From: an uncultured Candidatus Melainabacteria bacterium
GTDB taxonomy: Bacteria > Cyanobacteriota > Vampirovibrionia > LMEP-6097
Reading direction: 5' to 3'
Assembly: GCA_937927525.1 (NCBI GenBank)
Contig: CALBDR010000312.1
Coordinates: 1-15,028, forward strand
Length of the DNA stretch: 15,028 bases
The notes under the pieces are model-generated. The model saw only the letters and a program-made list of their open reading frames with translations, did no database searches and was not told where the DNA came from. Position numbers and translations under genes: made by a program. Shown here in pieces: positions 6,390 through 13,072 of the stretch. Position 1 is the first letter of the stretch. Every line of letters begins with the position of its first letter.

Positions 6390-7548
6390 ATGCTTGGATT
6401 TCTAATATTTCTATATCTTCTTTTTACACTAGTTTTTGGATTTTACATTAATAGAAAGTCGAAGGATACAGAAGATTATATTTTTGCTGGTTCTAGTTTA
6501 CCTTTCCTTTGCTGCTCAATATTTAGCTTTTGCATTAGTTTTAAAAACAGTATTCTCTTTACCTTTGAGTTTTGGGATACTTGTTGCTGCGCTAATTTTT
6601 CTAGTGTATGTCTGGTGGGGAGGTTTACTTGCTATTTCATTATTAGATATGACTCAAACCATTGTTATAATCACTGGCTTAATAGCTGTCGCAATTCCAT
6701 TAATTTCAGAAGCTGGAGGTATTGCTAATATAATTTCTAGGACTGAGCCAAAGTTCTTTAAAATTATTCCTGATTTTGACTTTATGTCCATTGCTACTTA
6801 TATTTCTGCCTTAATTACTATAGGTCTTGGGGCAATTCCTCAGCAGGACCTATATCAGCGAGTAAAAGCTTGTAAAAAGTGCAAGTGTCGCTAAATATTC
6901 AGCAATTTTTAGTTCTTTGCTTTATATTATTATTTGCTTAGTTCCTTTATTGATAATACTTGCCGTGAGAGTATCTAATCCAGAAATTTTAAATAATTTA
7001 TCAGATGAGCAGATGGCTCTTCCTAAGATAGTTTTAGAGAAGAGTAATGTTTTTGTTCAGTTCCTATTTTTTGGAGCAATACTTTCAGCTATTTTAAGTA
7101 GTGCAAGCGTCTGTATACTTCCACCAGCAACGGTTTTTTTGAGAATCTCTTAAGACCGATTTTAATTTATAGTGGTTTAAAAAGAAAAGTAAAGGACATG
7201 AATCACACCATTACCATTAAAATTGCTGCAATTATCATTACTTTAATTAGTGTATTTATGGCATTTATAAAAGGCAATATTTATCATCTAGCTACAGAAG
7301 CGGCTACCGTTACACTGGTTTCGCTTGTTAGTCCATTTCTCTTTGCAATGTTTGCAAAGTTTAACTCACGAACCGCAGCAATTTTTTCTATGGCTTCTGG
7401 ATTAATTACATGGATAGTTTTCTCTATTGTTCCTTGGAGCGTCCCAGCTCAGCTATTAGGCTTTACAGTATCATTTACTGTATATTTCATAGTTAATCAA
7501 TTAGTAAAAAATCAACTAAGAGCCCCCATTAAACTGTCGTCAGAGTAA
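6390..7548 (+). pseudogene. Sodium:solute symporter (SSS family) pseudogene
   Basis: The remnant encodes pieces of a 12-14 helix sodium-coupled transporter in four successive frames. Piece one (from ATG 6390) has the first helix and DTEDYIFAGSSLP. Near 6500 it jumps to LVYLSFAAQYLAF, which belongs about 80-95 residues later in relatives, so helices around TM2-TM3 are deleted. Piece two carries YVWWGGLLAISLLDMTQT and IGLGAIPQQDLYQRV. The frame then shifts in an A5 run (6874-6878) to SASVAKYSA and the helix with LSAILSSASVCILPPATV. It shifts again in a T7 run (7134-7140) to ENLLRPILIYSG and the last helices, ending at 7548. The 3' end overlaps the opposing gene by 37 bases. The two homopolymer shifts could be sequencing errors, but the deletion could not be repaired that way. 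Confidence 0.9.
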
Positions 7549-8699
7549 ACTATGACATTGTCAGCATTCTTTTCATGACTTCGATTACTGATGATTTGTG
7601 AGCCGATGGTTGAGCTAATCAAGTTTAAGTGGTTAATAGTGTTGATATATTTCTCTGGTAAGAATCTTTGAATACTATCGATAACTGTTCCTAGGGTTGT
7701 CACGACACCTGCTTTTTTCATGTTTTTATCAGGGTGCATCAATAATGTGTAATCAGCAATTATCCCGCCAAGACTTCTAATAGATCCAAATATTTTATTT
7801 GCAAGATCTCTAGATTTTCTTGCAAATAAAACACCTAAAAATGAACCTAAGAATGTTAATGTTCCAGCAAAAACTAATGTATGACCTTGATCTTTATTTT
7901 CGATTTTATCAGGTTCGCCACCTGCCATGATCTTAAGAGAGTTAGAAAACATTTTTTTTATTTGTCGGAAATTCAAGTCTGGGAATACTTTTCTGTTATC
8001 TCCAAAACCACCTTCAAAAATTTCTTTGTAAGCTTCTATTAGTGAGTTCACCCAGGTTTGAGCATTATCCCAAATAGTTTCTTCTGTTTTCGTAGTTATT
8101 TCCTCACCAAGTTCAAGATTCTTCAACTCATTTTTCTCTTTAATTTTCCCTTCTAAGGCTAGATCTAGTTGTGGGATAAACTCACCTAAACCTGAAGCTA
8201 AGGTTAGGTCATTTAGTTTAACTAAAGGAAGTGCGACTACTCCCATTATTCTTCCTAAACTTTCTACTATACGTTTTTTTTTGAAAGCAGCTCTAGCTGA
8301 GTCAAGGTAGCGACTTACCATAATCATTCTGGTAGAGTTAAAGCTGGCTTTATCAATAATATCTTTTAGTAAATCAGGAGTTTGGATGTGGTCTGTTAGA
8401 GCTGATAAACCATCTCCTAAACTCAGGAGTTTATTGATAATTGGGTGTTTGAGAGATTTTTGGATAAAATTTTCTTGATTAGCTTTAGCCTCTCCCTTTT
8501 CTTCAGCTAAGTTTAAATTAATTGAGCGTTCGTTATCATATTCTTCAAAGGGGGGGGCTTTTGATAATTTATCGATCAAGTGAATATCATCGATATTGTC
8601 TGCAGTGTCGAAGGCACTTTCTTTAATAAGATTTTCACCATTGAAATCTTGTTTTTTTGCAGGGTCATGCGGAATGCAAGGCTCTTCAGCAACTAACAC
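7512..8699 (-). CDS. Hypothetical protein, possibly membrane-associated
   Basis: I do not recognise this 395-residue protein. The first 90 residues are acidic and look disordered. The middle is helical and charged. Hydrophobic stretches occur near residues 150-160 (IMGVVALPLVKL) and more clearly around 275-292 (LVFAGTLTFLGSFLGVLF followed by ARK). The latter could be one transmembrane or membrane-inserted helix; there is no signal peptide. The start is GTG 8699: the Shine-Dalgarno GAGGAGG (8713-8707 on this strand) lies 7 bases upstream, which is convincing. No terminator is visible at the 3' end, which runs into the symporter remnant. A possible operator and a short leader ORF lie upstream. 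Its function is unknown, and none of the neighbours explains it. Confidence 0.75.
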   Translation of the reverse strand: MLVAEEPCIPHDPAKKQDFNGENLIKESAFDTADNIDDIHLIDKLSKAPPFEEYDNERSINLNLAEEKGEAKANQENFIQKSLKHPIINKLLSLGDGLSALTDHIQTPDLLKDIIDKASFNSTRMIMVSRYLDSARAAFKKKRIVESLGRIMGVVALPLVKLNDLTLASGLGEFIPQLDLALEGKIKEKNELKNLELGEEITTKTEETIWDNAQTWVNSLIEAYKEIFEGGFGDNRKVFPDLNFRQIKKMFSNSLKIMAGGEPDKIENKDQGHTLVFAGTLTFLGSFLGVLFARKSRDLANKIFGSIRSLGGIIADYTLLMHPDKNMKKAGVVTTLGTVIDSIQRFLPEKYINTINHLNLISSTIGSQIISNRSHEKNADNVIVYSDDSLMGALS

Positions 8700-8779
8700 T
8701 GTGCATCCTCCTCATCCCGGGACATAGGTCTTTTTATGTTGCGAACTAACTCGCTATTGCTAAGAAAGCGTGTTTTCAT
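8693..8779 (-). CDS. Possible 28-residue leader ORF overlapping the GTG start
   Basis: An ATG at 8779-8777 opens a 28-codon frame (MKTRFLSNSE... ending ...DEEDAQC) that stops with TAG at 8695-8693. Its end overlaps the GTG start of the 8699 gene by 7 bases. A weak GGAG sits 3 bases before its ATG. The Shine-Dalgarno of the main gene lies inside this ORF, so passing ribosomes could affect main-gene initiation. It may equally be chance or the old N terminus of the main gene. I see no known family. Confidence 0.3.
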   Translation of the reverse strand: MKTRFLSNSELVRNIKRPMSRDEEDAQC

Positions 8780-8815
8780 GTCTCCGCTAGGGTTATCGTT
8801 AGAAAACCTGAAATA

Positions 8816-8839
8816 CTAATTGTACCATGGTGTAATTAG
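8816..8839 (-). promoter_or_regulatory. Extended -10 inside a palindromic operator-like dyad
   Basis: The dyad reads CTAATT (8816-8821), GT, the palindrome ACCATGGT (8824-8831), GT, AATTAG (8834-8839): 20 of 24 bases are symmetric. On the minus strand TGGTACAAT (8827-8819) is an extended -10 motif, so a protein bound here would cover the promoter. Transcription would start near 8812 and give a leader of about 113 bases for the 8699 gene. It lies just past the hisB stop codon (8846-8848). Confidence 0.45.
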
Positions 8840-8845
8840 CTATTT

Positions 8846-9433
8846 CTAGATTATGCCTTTCGTGGTTCTAATATTGTCTTTCATTCTTTCATCAACTTGC
8901 TTAGCAGCATCAAATGCTAAGGCAAAGGCTTTAAAACTAGCTTCAATAATATGGTGACTATTTACACCAGTAATTTTGTGAAAGTGGACACAACATCCAG
9001 CTCCATATATCAATGCTCTCCAGAATTCAACACATAGTTCAGTTTCAAATGTATTAATTCTCTCTTTATTAACTGGAACATCATAGACTAAAAAAGGTCT
9101 AGTACCTAAATCTATAGCACAGTTTACAAGAGTCTCATCCATGGGTAAGCTAGAACTAGCATAGCGCTTTATACCTTTTCTATCTCCTAAAGCTTCCTTA
9201 ATCGCTTGCCCTAAAACTATTCCTGTATCTTCAACAGCGTGGTGATCATCGATGTGATAGTCACCTTTAGTTTTTATCGTTAAGTCAATAAAAGAGTGTC
9301 GACGAAACTGTTCTAGCATATGATCAAAGAATGGAACACCTGTAGCAATTTCACCTTTTCCTGTTCCATCTAGGTTTATCTCGACGAAGACAGAGGTTTC
9401 TTTAGATTCACGTTTTAGTGCTGCTTTTCTCAT
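8846..9433 (-). CDS. hisB: Imidazoleglycerol-phosphate dehydratase
   Basis: HisB removes water from imidazole glycerol phosphate to give imidazole acetol phosphate in histidine biosynthesis; it is a cytosolic manganese enzyme assembled as a 24-mer. The 195-residue length is that of the monofunctional enzyme, with no fused histidinol phosphatase. Signature motifs are intact: FFDHMLEQ (35-42), DDHHAVEDTG (62-71) with the metal-binding His pair and E68, and the second metal site HHIIEASFKAF starting at residue 160. The ATG overlaps the stop of the upstream gene in an ATGA tetranucleotide, so translation is coupled to the exported protein before it. No other his genes are in the window, so the pathway is scattered, at least here. 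Confidence 0.97.
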   Translation of the reverse strand: MRKAALKRESKETSVFVEINLDGTGKGEIATGVPFFDHMLEQFRRHSFIDLTIKTKGDYHIDDHHAVEDTGIVLGQAIKEALGDRKGIKRYASSSLPMDETLVNCAIDLGTRPFLVYDVPVNKERINTFETELCVEFWRALIYGAGCCVHFHKITGVNSHHIIEASFKAFALAFDAAKQVDERMKDNIRTTKGII

Positions 9434-10290
9434 CTTGGTTCAATAATATCATTTACACTTGTGAGTTCCATTTCTATATCTTGAATATAGTCTTCAAGTG
9501 CGATTTTAAGGTTTGCTTTATGTTCTTTAAATTCTGAAAGTACATTGGTCGCTTCTGAAAGTGCGTACTCATAGAATTTTTTTGCTTTGTAGTAATTAGG
9601 GTCTTTCATTCTATCTAGCATGTACATTGCGTTTAGATATGCAATGAATGAATTATTTAATTCTTGAAAAATATCAATTTCCTTTTTTAGTTCAGGGTGA
9701 AGCTTTGCTTCGTTCATCCAGTAACGCTTTACTTCACGAAGATTTGCGTGAGCATTTTCCAGATTGTCTTCCATAACTGTTTTTAAACTTTTTTCTACTA
9801 TGCTGACATAGACAGGGTTATTATATGTTTTTGCTTCTTTACTAAGCTCTTTCTTAGCTTCTATTTTTTCTTTTTTAGCTTCTTCTTTTTTAGGTTCGAC
9901 TTGCTTTTTAGATTGTTTCTGCTCAGGTTTAACTATTTTTTGTACTTTAGGAATATTTTTAACAGGTTTTTCAGGCTTTTTAGGTTCAACAGGTCTTGTG
10001 ATTTCTAAAATCATCGCAGGCGCTTTACCTTCAGGTGCTAAATTTTGTTGAACAGGAGTTGGTGGAATATTACTTTGTTTTTTTAGATCGGGCCGATTAT
10101 CAATATTTTTTGATTTTTCTGGAATTAATGTGGGCTTGTCAGCTTCAAGGTTTTTCTTTTTCTGAAGATTTTCCTGAATATCTAAAAGTGTACGCGGTCT
10201 AGGCTCCGGATGAGGCGTGTTTGCCCTCAGTTCATTAATACTAATAAACAGAAGTGAAAATATTATTAAATTGATTTTTAATATTTTCAT
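9430..10290 (-). CDS. Exported Pro/Lys/Glu-rich protein with helical C-terminal domain
   Basis: An unrecognised protein of 286 residues. A signal peptide covers about residues 1-23 (MKILKINLIIFSLLF..., cleavage probably after LRA). Residues about 25-155 are a low-complexity linker rich in P, K and E (EPKKPEKPVK, KPEQKQSKKQVEPKKEE), like the periplasm-spanning linkers of TonB-type proteins, but without TonB's hydrophobic anchor and C-terminal fold. Residues about 160-286 are predicted helices with Tyr-rich repeats (YYKAKKFYEYALSEA), perhaps TPR-like. It probably sits in the periplasm or envelope. Its TGA overlaps the ATG of hisB by 4 bases; the functional link is not obvious. I see no clear Shine-Dalgarno before ATG 10290. 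Confidence 0.7.
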   Translation of the reverse strand: MKILKINLIIFSLLFISINELRANTPHPEPRPRTLLDIQENLQKKKNLEADKPTLIPEKSKNIDNRPDLKKQSNIPPTPVQQNLAPEGKAPAMILEITRPVEPKKPEKPVKNIPKVQKIVKPEQKQSKKQVEPKKEEAKKEKIEAKKELSKEAKTYNNPVYVSIVEKSLKTVMEDNLENAHANLREVKRYWMNEAKLHPELKKEIDIFQELNNSFIAYLNAMYMLDRMKDPNYYKAKKFYEYALSEATNVLSEFKEHKANLKIALEDYIQDIEMELTSVNDIIEPR

Positions 10291-10397
10291 TATTAAGCCG
10301 TATGAGGTTAAGAACCTATTAATAATTATCCCAATATCCAGTTATAGTAAACTCTTTCTCTTTATGCTGTAAACTTTTTAGATAGGAAATAAATCTT
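10291..10397. promoter_or_regulatory. Divergent intergenic region
   Basis: These 107 bases must hold both promoters for the 10290 (minus) and 10398 (plus) genes. TATAGT (10343-10348) and TAAACT (10370-10375) are plus-strand -10 candidates; on the minus strand a GATAAT with a TTTACT 15 bases upstream is possible. None is strong. AGGA at 10384-10387 lies 10 bases before ATG 10398 and is a plausible ribosome binding site. Confidence 0.4.
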
Positions 10398-11201
10398 ATG
10401 GACTACAGTAATGAACATGATGAGAAATTAAAAGTATTTTTAGCAGAGCCAGCAAAGGCAATGAACCCTGCTTACAATGAAAACTTGCTTGCAAACCGCA
10501 CTTATAATGAGGTTTTTGAGTATTTAAAGAAGGATCAGCGGGTAATTTTACCTATAGGTAGCACTGAGCAGCATGGTCCAGATGGGATTTTAGGTGTGGA
10601 TCACATTACTGCGACAGGAATTGCTTATACTATTTCAGCTATTACTGGTATTCCTTCGGCGCCTGCTTTAAATTATGGAATGGCTATTCACCATTTAGGC
10701 TTCCCTGGCTCTGTAGCTTTGCGCCCGACTACATACATAAATGTCATAGTTGATATTCTCACCAGCTTAAAGAGACATGGTTTTAAAGAAATTATTGTGA
10801 TTAATGGACACGGGGGTAATAAGGGACCATTTTTAAATGCTATGCAGGAAAAATATGATGAATTTTCTGATATTGAAGTCAAGTTTTTTAATTGGTGGGT
10901 TATGCCTAAACTTGAAAAGGAAATTATTGAAAAAGAATTCGGTGAAAAAGAAGGTTACCATGCCACTCCAACTGAGATTTCTTTAACCATGTCTTTGATT
11001 CCAAATAGAATGACTATGCCTGATTCCTATTTATGTCCTCAGAAGAAAGTTCCGAATTATAACTGTAACTGGGTTAAACCAGTTAATTTTAGAGATCTTT
11101 ACCCAGATGGGGTTATGAAGGCTGATTACAGCTTATCTACTGCTGAAATAGGTAAGAAGGTTTTAGAGTTTGCAGTGAAAGAGATTATAGAAGTAATTTA
11201 G
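10398..11201 (+). CDS. Creatininase-family metal-dependent amidohydrolase
   Basis: The family cleaves cyclic or linear amide bonds with a two-metal centre; members include creatininase, formamide hydrolases of pyrimidine/flavin pathways and mycofactocin MftE. The length of 267 residues is normal. Metal-site motifs are present in order: GSTEQHGP (54-61, with E57 and H59), GVDH (D68, H69), INGHGGN (H138) and GYHATPTE (H188, E193). The position after NGH is Gly-Gly-Asn rather than the Glu of true creatininase, so I would not call it creatininase itself. No mycofactocin or flavin gene is nearby. It is divergent from the exported 10290 gene and 21 bases upstream of the SlyD-like gene, which has its own promoter signal. 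The exact substrate cannot be read from the sequence. Confidence 0.9.
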   Translation: MDYSNEHDEKLKVFLAEPAKAMNPAYNENLLANRTYNEVFEYLKKDQRVILPIGSTEQHGPDGILGVDHITATGIAYTISAITGIPSAPALNYGMAIHHLGFPGSVALRPTTYINVIVDILTSLKRHGFKEIIVINGHGGNKGPFLNAMQEKYDEFSDIEVKFFNWWVMPKLEKEIIEKEFGEKEGYHATPTEISLTMSLIPNRMTMPDSYLCPQKKVPNYNCNWVKPVNFRDLYPDGVMKADYSLSTAEIGKKVLEFAVKEIIEVI

Positions 11202-11206
11202 AAAAA

Positions 11207-11215
11207 TGCTAAAAT
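11207..11215 (+). promoter_or_regulatory. Extended -10 promoter for a leaderless SlyD-like mRNA
   Basis: TGCTAAAAT is an extended -10 motif (TGn plus TAAAAT) that ends 7 bases before ATG 11223, and no Shine-Dalgarno is present. Transcription would begin at about the A of the start codon. It overlaps the short gap after the creatininase-family gene. Confidence 0.6.
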
Positions 11216-11222
11216 TATAGTT

Positions 11223-11738
11223 ATGGTTTTTAAAAAAGTTTCTAATGTCCTTTTAAGCACAGCTTTAACTTTATCTCTAGGTTTTGCTGCTGCTGAAGCT
11301 AAGAAAATTATTGAGGAAGGTGATACTGTAGAAGTTAAGTACACAGGTTACCTCGATGATGGTAGGATTTTTGATTCTAATGAATTTGAGGAAGATAAGG
11401 TTTTAAGTTTTGTAATCGGTTCTGGTGCTGTTCTTGAAGATTTTAATAACGCTATTTTAGGTCTTAAGAAAAAAGATATGACGACTGTAGTTATTCCTGC
11501 TGCTAAAGCTTATGGTGAAGTAGACAAGAATAAAATCATTAAACTGAGCACTGACCAGCTTCCACCTGATTCTGAGCCAGGAAAAAGATTAGAGCTAAGA
11601 TCTTTAAATCGTACTATTCCTGTTAGATTAGTAGAAGTTGATGAAGATACAGCTTTCGTTGATGCTAACCACTTACTTGCTGGTAAAAATCTTAAATTTG
11701 ATATTGAAGTAGTTGATATTGATAAAGCTGACGACTAA
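11223..11738 (+). CDS. Exported SlyD-like FKBP-type peptidyl-prolyl isomerase
   Basis: SlyD-type FKBPs isomerise Xaa-Pro bonds and chaperone folding through an inserted IF domain. This 171-residue protein has the FKBP core at about residues 28-75 (EGDTVEVKYTGYLDDGRIFDSN, then a segment leading to LGLKKKDM), an insert where the IF domain belongs (about 95-140), and the family closing motif VDANHLLAGKNLKFDIEVV (compare SlyD's DGNHxLAGxxLxF). Residues 1-26 look like a signal peptide: MVFKK, a hydrophobic stretch, then AAAEA. SlyD is normally cytosolic and ends in a His-rich metal-binding tail; here the tail is absent (ends IDKADD). I infer a periplasmic folding helper. No classical terminator follows; a weak TAATT/AATTA hairpin lies just downstream. 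Confidence 0.92.
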   Translation: MVFKKVSNVLLSTALTLSLGFAAAEAKKIIEEGDTVEVKYTGYLDDGRIFDSNEFEEDKVLSFVIGSGAVLEDFNNAILGLKKKDMTTVVIPAAKAYGEVDKNKIIKLSTDQLPPDSEPGKRLELRSLNRTIPVRLVEVDEDTAFVDANHLLAGKNLKFDIEVVDIDKADD

Positions 11739-11740
11739 AA

Positions 11741-11848
11741 ACCCCTTAATTCGCCGAAAATTAAAAATATTTAATAAAAATCCCAAAAAACATTAAAGTT
11801 TATGGGTTAACTGACCGATATATATGGGTAGACAAGGGGTCAAAAAAT
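11741..11848 (+). promoter_or_regulatory. Regulatory region of the 11849 gene: direct repeats and -10
   Basis: TATGGGTTAAC (11801-11811) and TATGGGTAGAC (11823-11833) form a direct repeat, TATGGGTnnAC, 22 bases apart start to start, or two helical turns. A TATATA -10 candidate (11819-11824) lies between and into the second copy. AAGGGGT (11834-11840) is the ribosome binding site, 8 bases before ATG 11849. ACCCCTT at 11741-11747 is its exact complement, so a transcript reading in from the SlyD-like gene could mask it. Confidence 0.4.
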
Positions 11849-12247
11849 ATGAATGATAAGGTTGTAAATACAAGAAAAGTTGCTGAGGCAGGTTTCGTAG
11901 TAGGTTTATTAAAAGATAGAAAAGAAGAAAAAGCTAGACGGGTTAACCGTAAGCGTAAGAAATTATATGGTGATGATTCATCAGATATTAGCTTCTCTGA
12001 GCAAGAGTCGTCAAATTTTGAAGCTGCTGAGTCATATTATGAGTTTGTTTCTACAGCTATAGATAATTCACCAAAGGTTAGACCTTCGGTGATAAGAGCT
12101 TTAAAAGAAATTCAGCAAAAAGGCAGAAATATTAATGATATTTATCCAGCAAAGCAACTTGCAGATAAACAATCTCTAAGAAAAATGCTATTCATTAATA
12201 GTAATGTCACAAGCGCAATCGATACAAAAGAAGAAGAAACAGCTTAG
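11849..12247 (+). CDS. Hypothetical small charged protein
   Basis: I do not recognise this 132-residue cytosolic protein. It opens with a basic helix (residues about 20-40, RKEEKARRVNRKRKKLYG), then an acidic Ser-rich stretch, then a helical segment (AIDNSPKVRPSVIRALKEIQQKGRNI and PAKQLADKQSLRKML). The order VRP...AL..I...G...LAD loosely recalls the sigma-binding end of FlgM anti-sigma factors, but this is too weak to name it. Its start has a fair ribosome binding site, and a possible regulated promoter lies upstream. The last 44 bases overlap the start of gatD in another frame, so the two are translationally linked. Confidence 0.65.
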   Translation: MNDKVVNTRKVAEAGFVVGLLKDRKEEKARRVNRKRKKLYGDDSSDISFSEQESSNFEAAESYYEFVSTAIDNSPKVRPSVIRALKEIQQKGRNINDIYPAKQLADKQSLRKMLFINSNVTSAIDTKEEETA

Positions 12248-13061
12248 TCTGCTTCATTTTTATCCAGATTTATTAAATTTATATGGTGATTATGGTAATA
12301 TCCTTGCTATTCAGAGGAGAGCTGAATGGCGTGGTATAGAAGTTGAGATCGCTAGAGTAGATCTTGATTCACCACTGGATTTAGATATTAAAGACTATGA
12401 CATAGCTTTTATCGGTGGTGGACAAGATAGACAACAAGTAAAAGTTGCTGATGACTTTCTAGCACGTAAAGAAAAAATTACTGAAGCCGTGGATGATGGT
12501 TTGGTTATTTTAGCTATTTGCGGTGGTTACCAGCTTTTAGGAAAGCATTATGAAAGTTCTGAGGGAGAGCAGATCCCTGGTTTGGGGATTTTAGACCTAG
12601 AAACTCAGGCTCAAGGAAGAAAATCAGCAGAAAAGCAGAAAAGATTAATTGGTAATCTTAGCGCAACATTAAAAAAACCTTTTAGAATTCAGGATTATCT
12701 TCGGGGAAATTTAGATCCAAGTATTTATCAAAATTCAATTTATGCTTGTGATACCTTAGTCGGCTTTGAAAATCATTCTGGACAGACTTATATCCATGCT
12801 GGTGAAGAGATAGATGCTTTAGCGAAGGTTATTCAAGGAAATGGTAATAATCTCATAGATAAGCTAGAGGGTGTGCTTTATAAAAATATTTTTGGGACTT
12901 ATTTACACGGTAGTTTATTACCCAAAAATCCACATCTAGTGGATGAATTGATTTTTAGGGCGCTAGATAGGCGAGGTGAGCAGCTTAGTATTGAAGAGTG
13001 GCTTAGTTTAGATAATAGTTTTGAGTTTCAGGCGCATAAAAAGGCTATGAGTTTAAGGTAA
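12204..13061 (+). CDS. gatD: Lipid II isoglutaminyl synthase, glutaminase subunit (GatD type)
   Basis: GatD frees ammonia from glutamine; its partner MurT uses it to amidate the D-glutamate of the peptidoglycan stem peptide on lipid II. The protein (285 residues) is a class I glutamine amidotransferase with the GatD-specific N terminus LHFYPDLLNLYGDYGN, the FIGGGQDR segment, the nucleophile C106 in AICGGYQLLG, and the catalytic histidine H235 in YLHGSLLPKNP. The family lacks the third triad acid of other such enzymes. GatD proteins are usually about 240-250 residues; 16 extra N-terminal residues come from the ATG I chose, the only ATG before the conserved part, and the remaining extra length is internal and C-terminal. 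It overlaps the previous gene by 44 bases and has no visible Shine-Dalgarno. MurT, usually adjacent, is not in the window. Confidence 0.93.
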   Translation: MSQAQSIQKKKKQLSLLHFYPDLLNLYGDYGNILAIQRRAEWRGIEVEIARVDLDSPLDLDIKDYDIAFIGGGQDRQQVKVADDFLARKEKITEAVDDGLVILAICGGYQLLGKHYESSEGEQIPGLGILDLETQAQGRKSAEKQKRLIGNLSATLKKPFRIQDYLRGNLDPSIYQNSIYACDTLVGFENHSGQTYIHAGEEIDALAKVIQGNGNNLIDKLEGVLYKNIFGTYLHGSLLPKNPHLVDELIFRALDRRGEQLSIEEWLSLDNSFEFQAHKKAMSLR

Positions 13062-13072
13062 GATAATATTTG

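Noticed and set aside
6333..6728. Separate small membrane proteins at 6333, 6436, 6917 and 7198
   Set aside because: Each piece matches a consecutive part of one sodium:solute symporter, so they are fragments of a single pseudogene.
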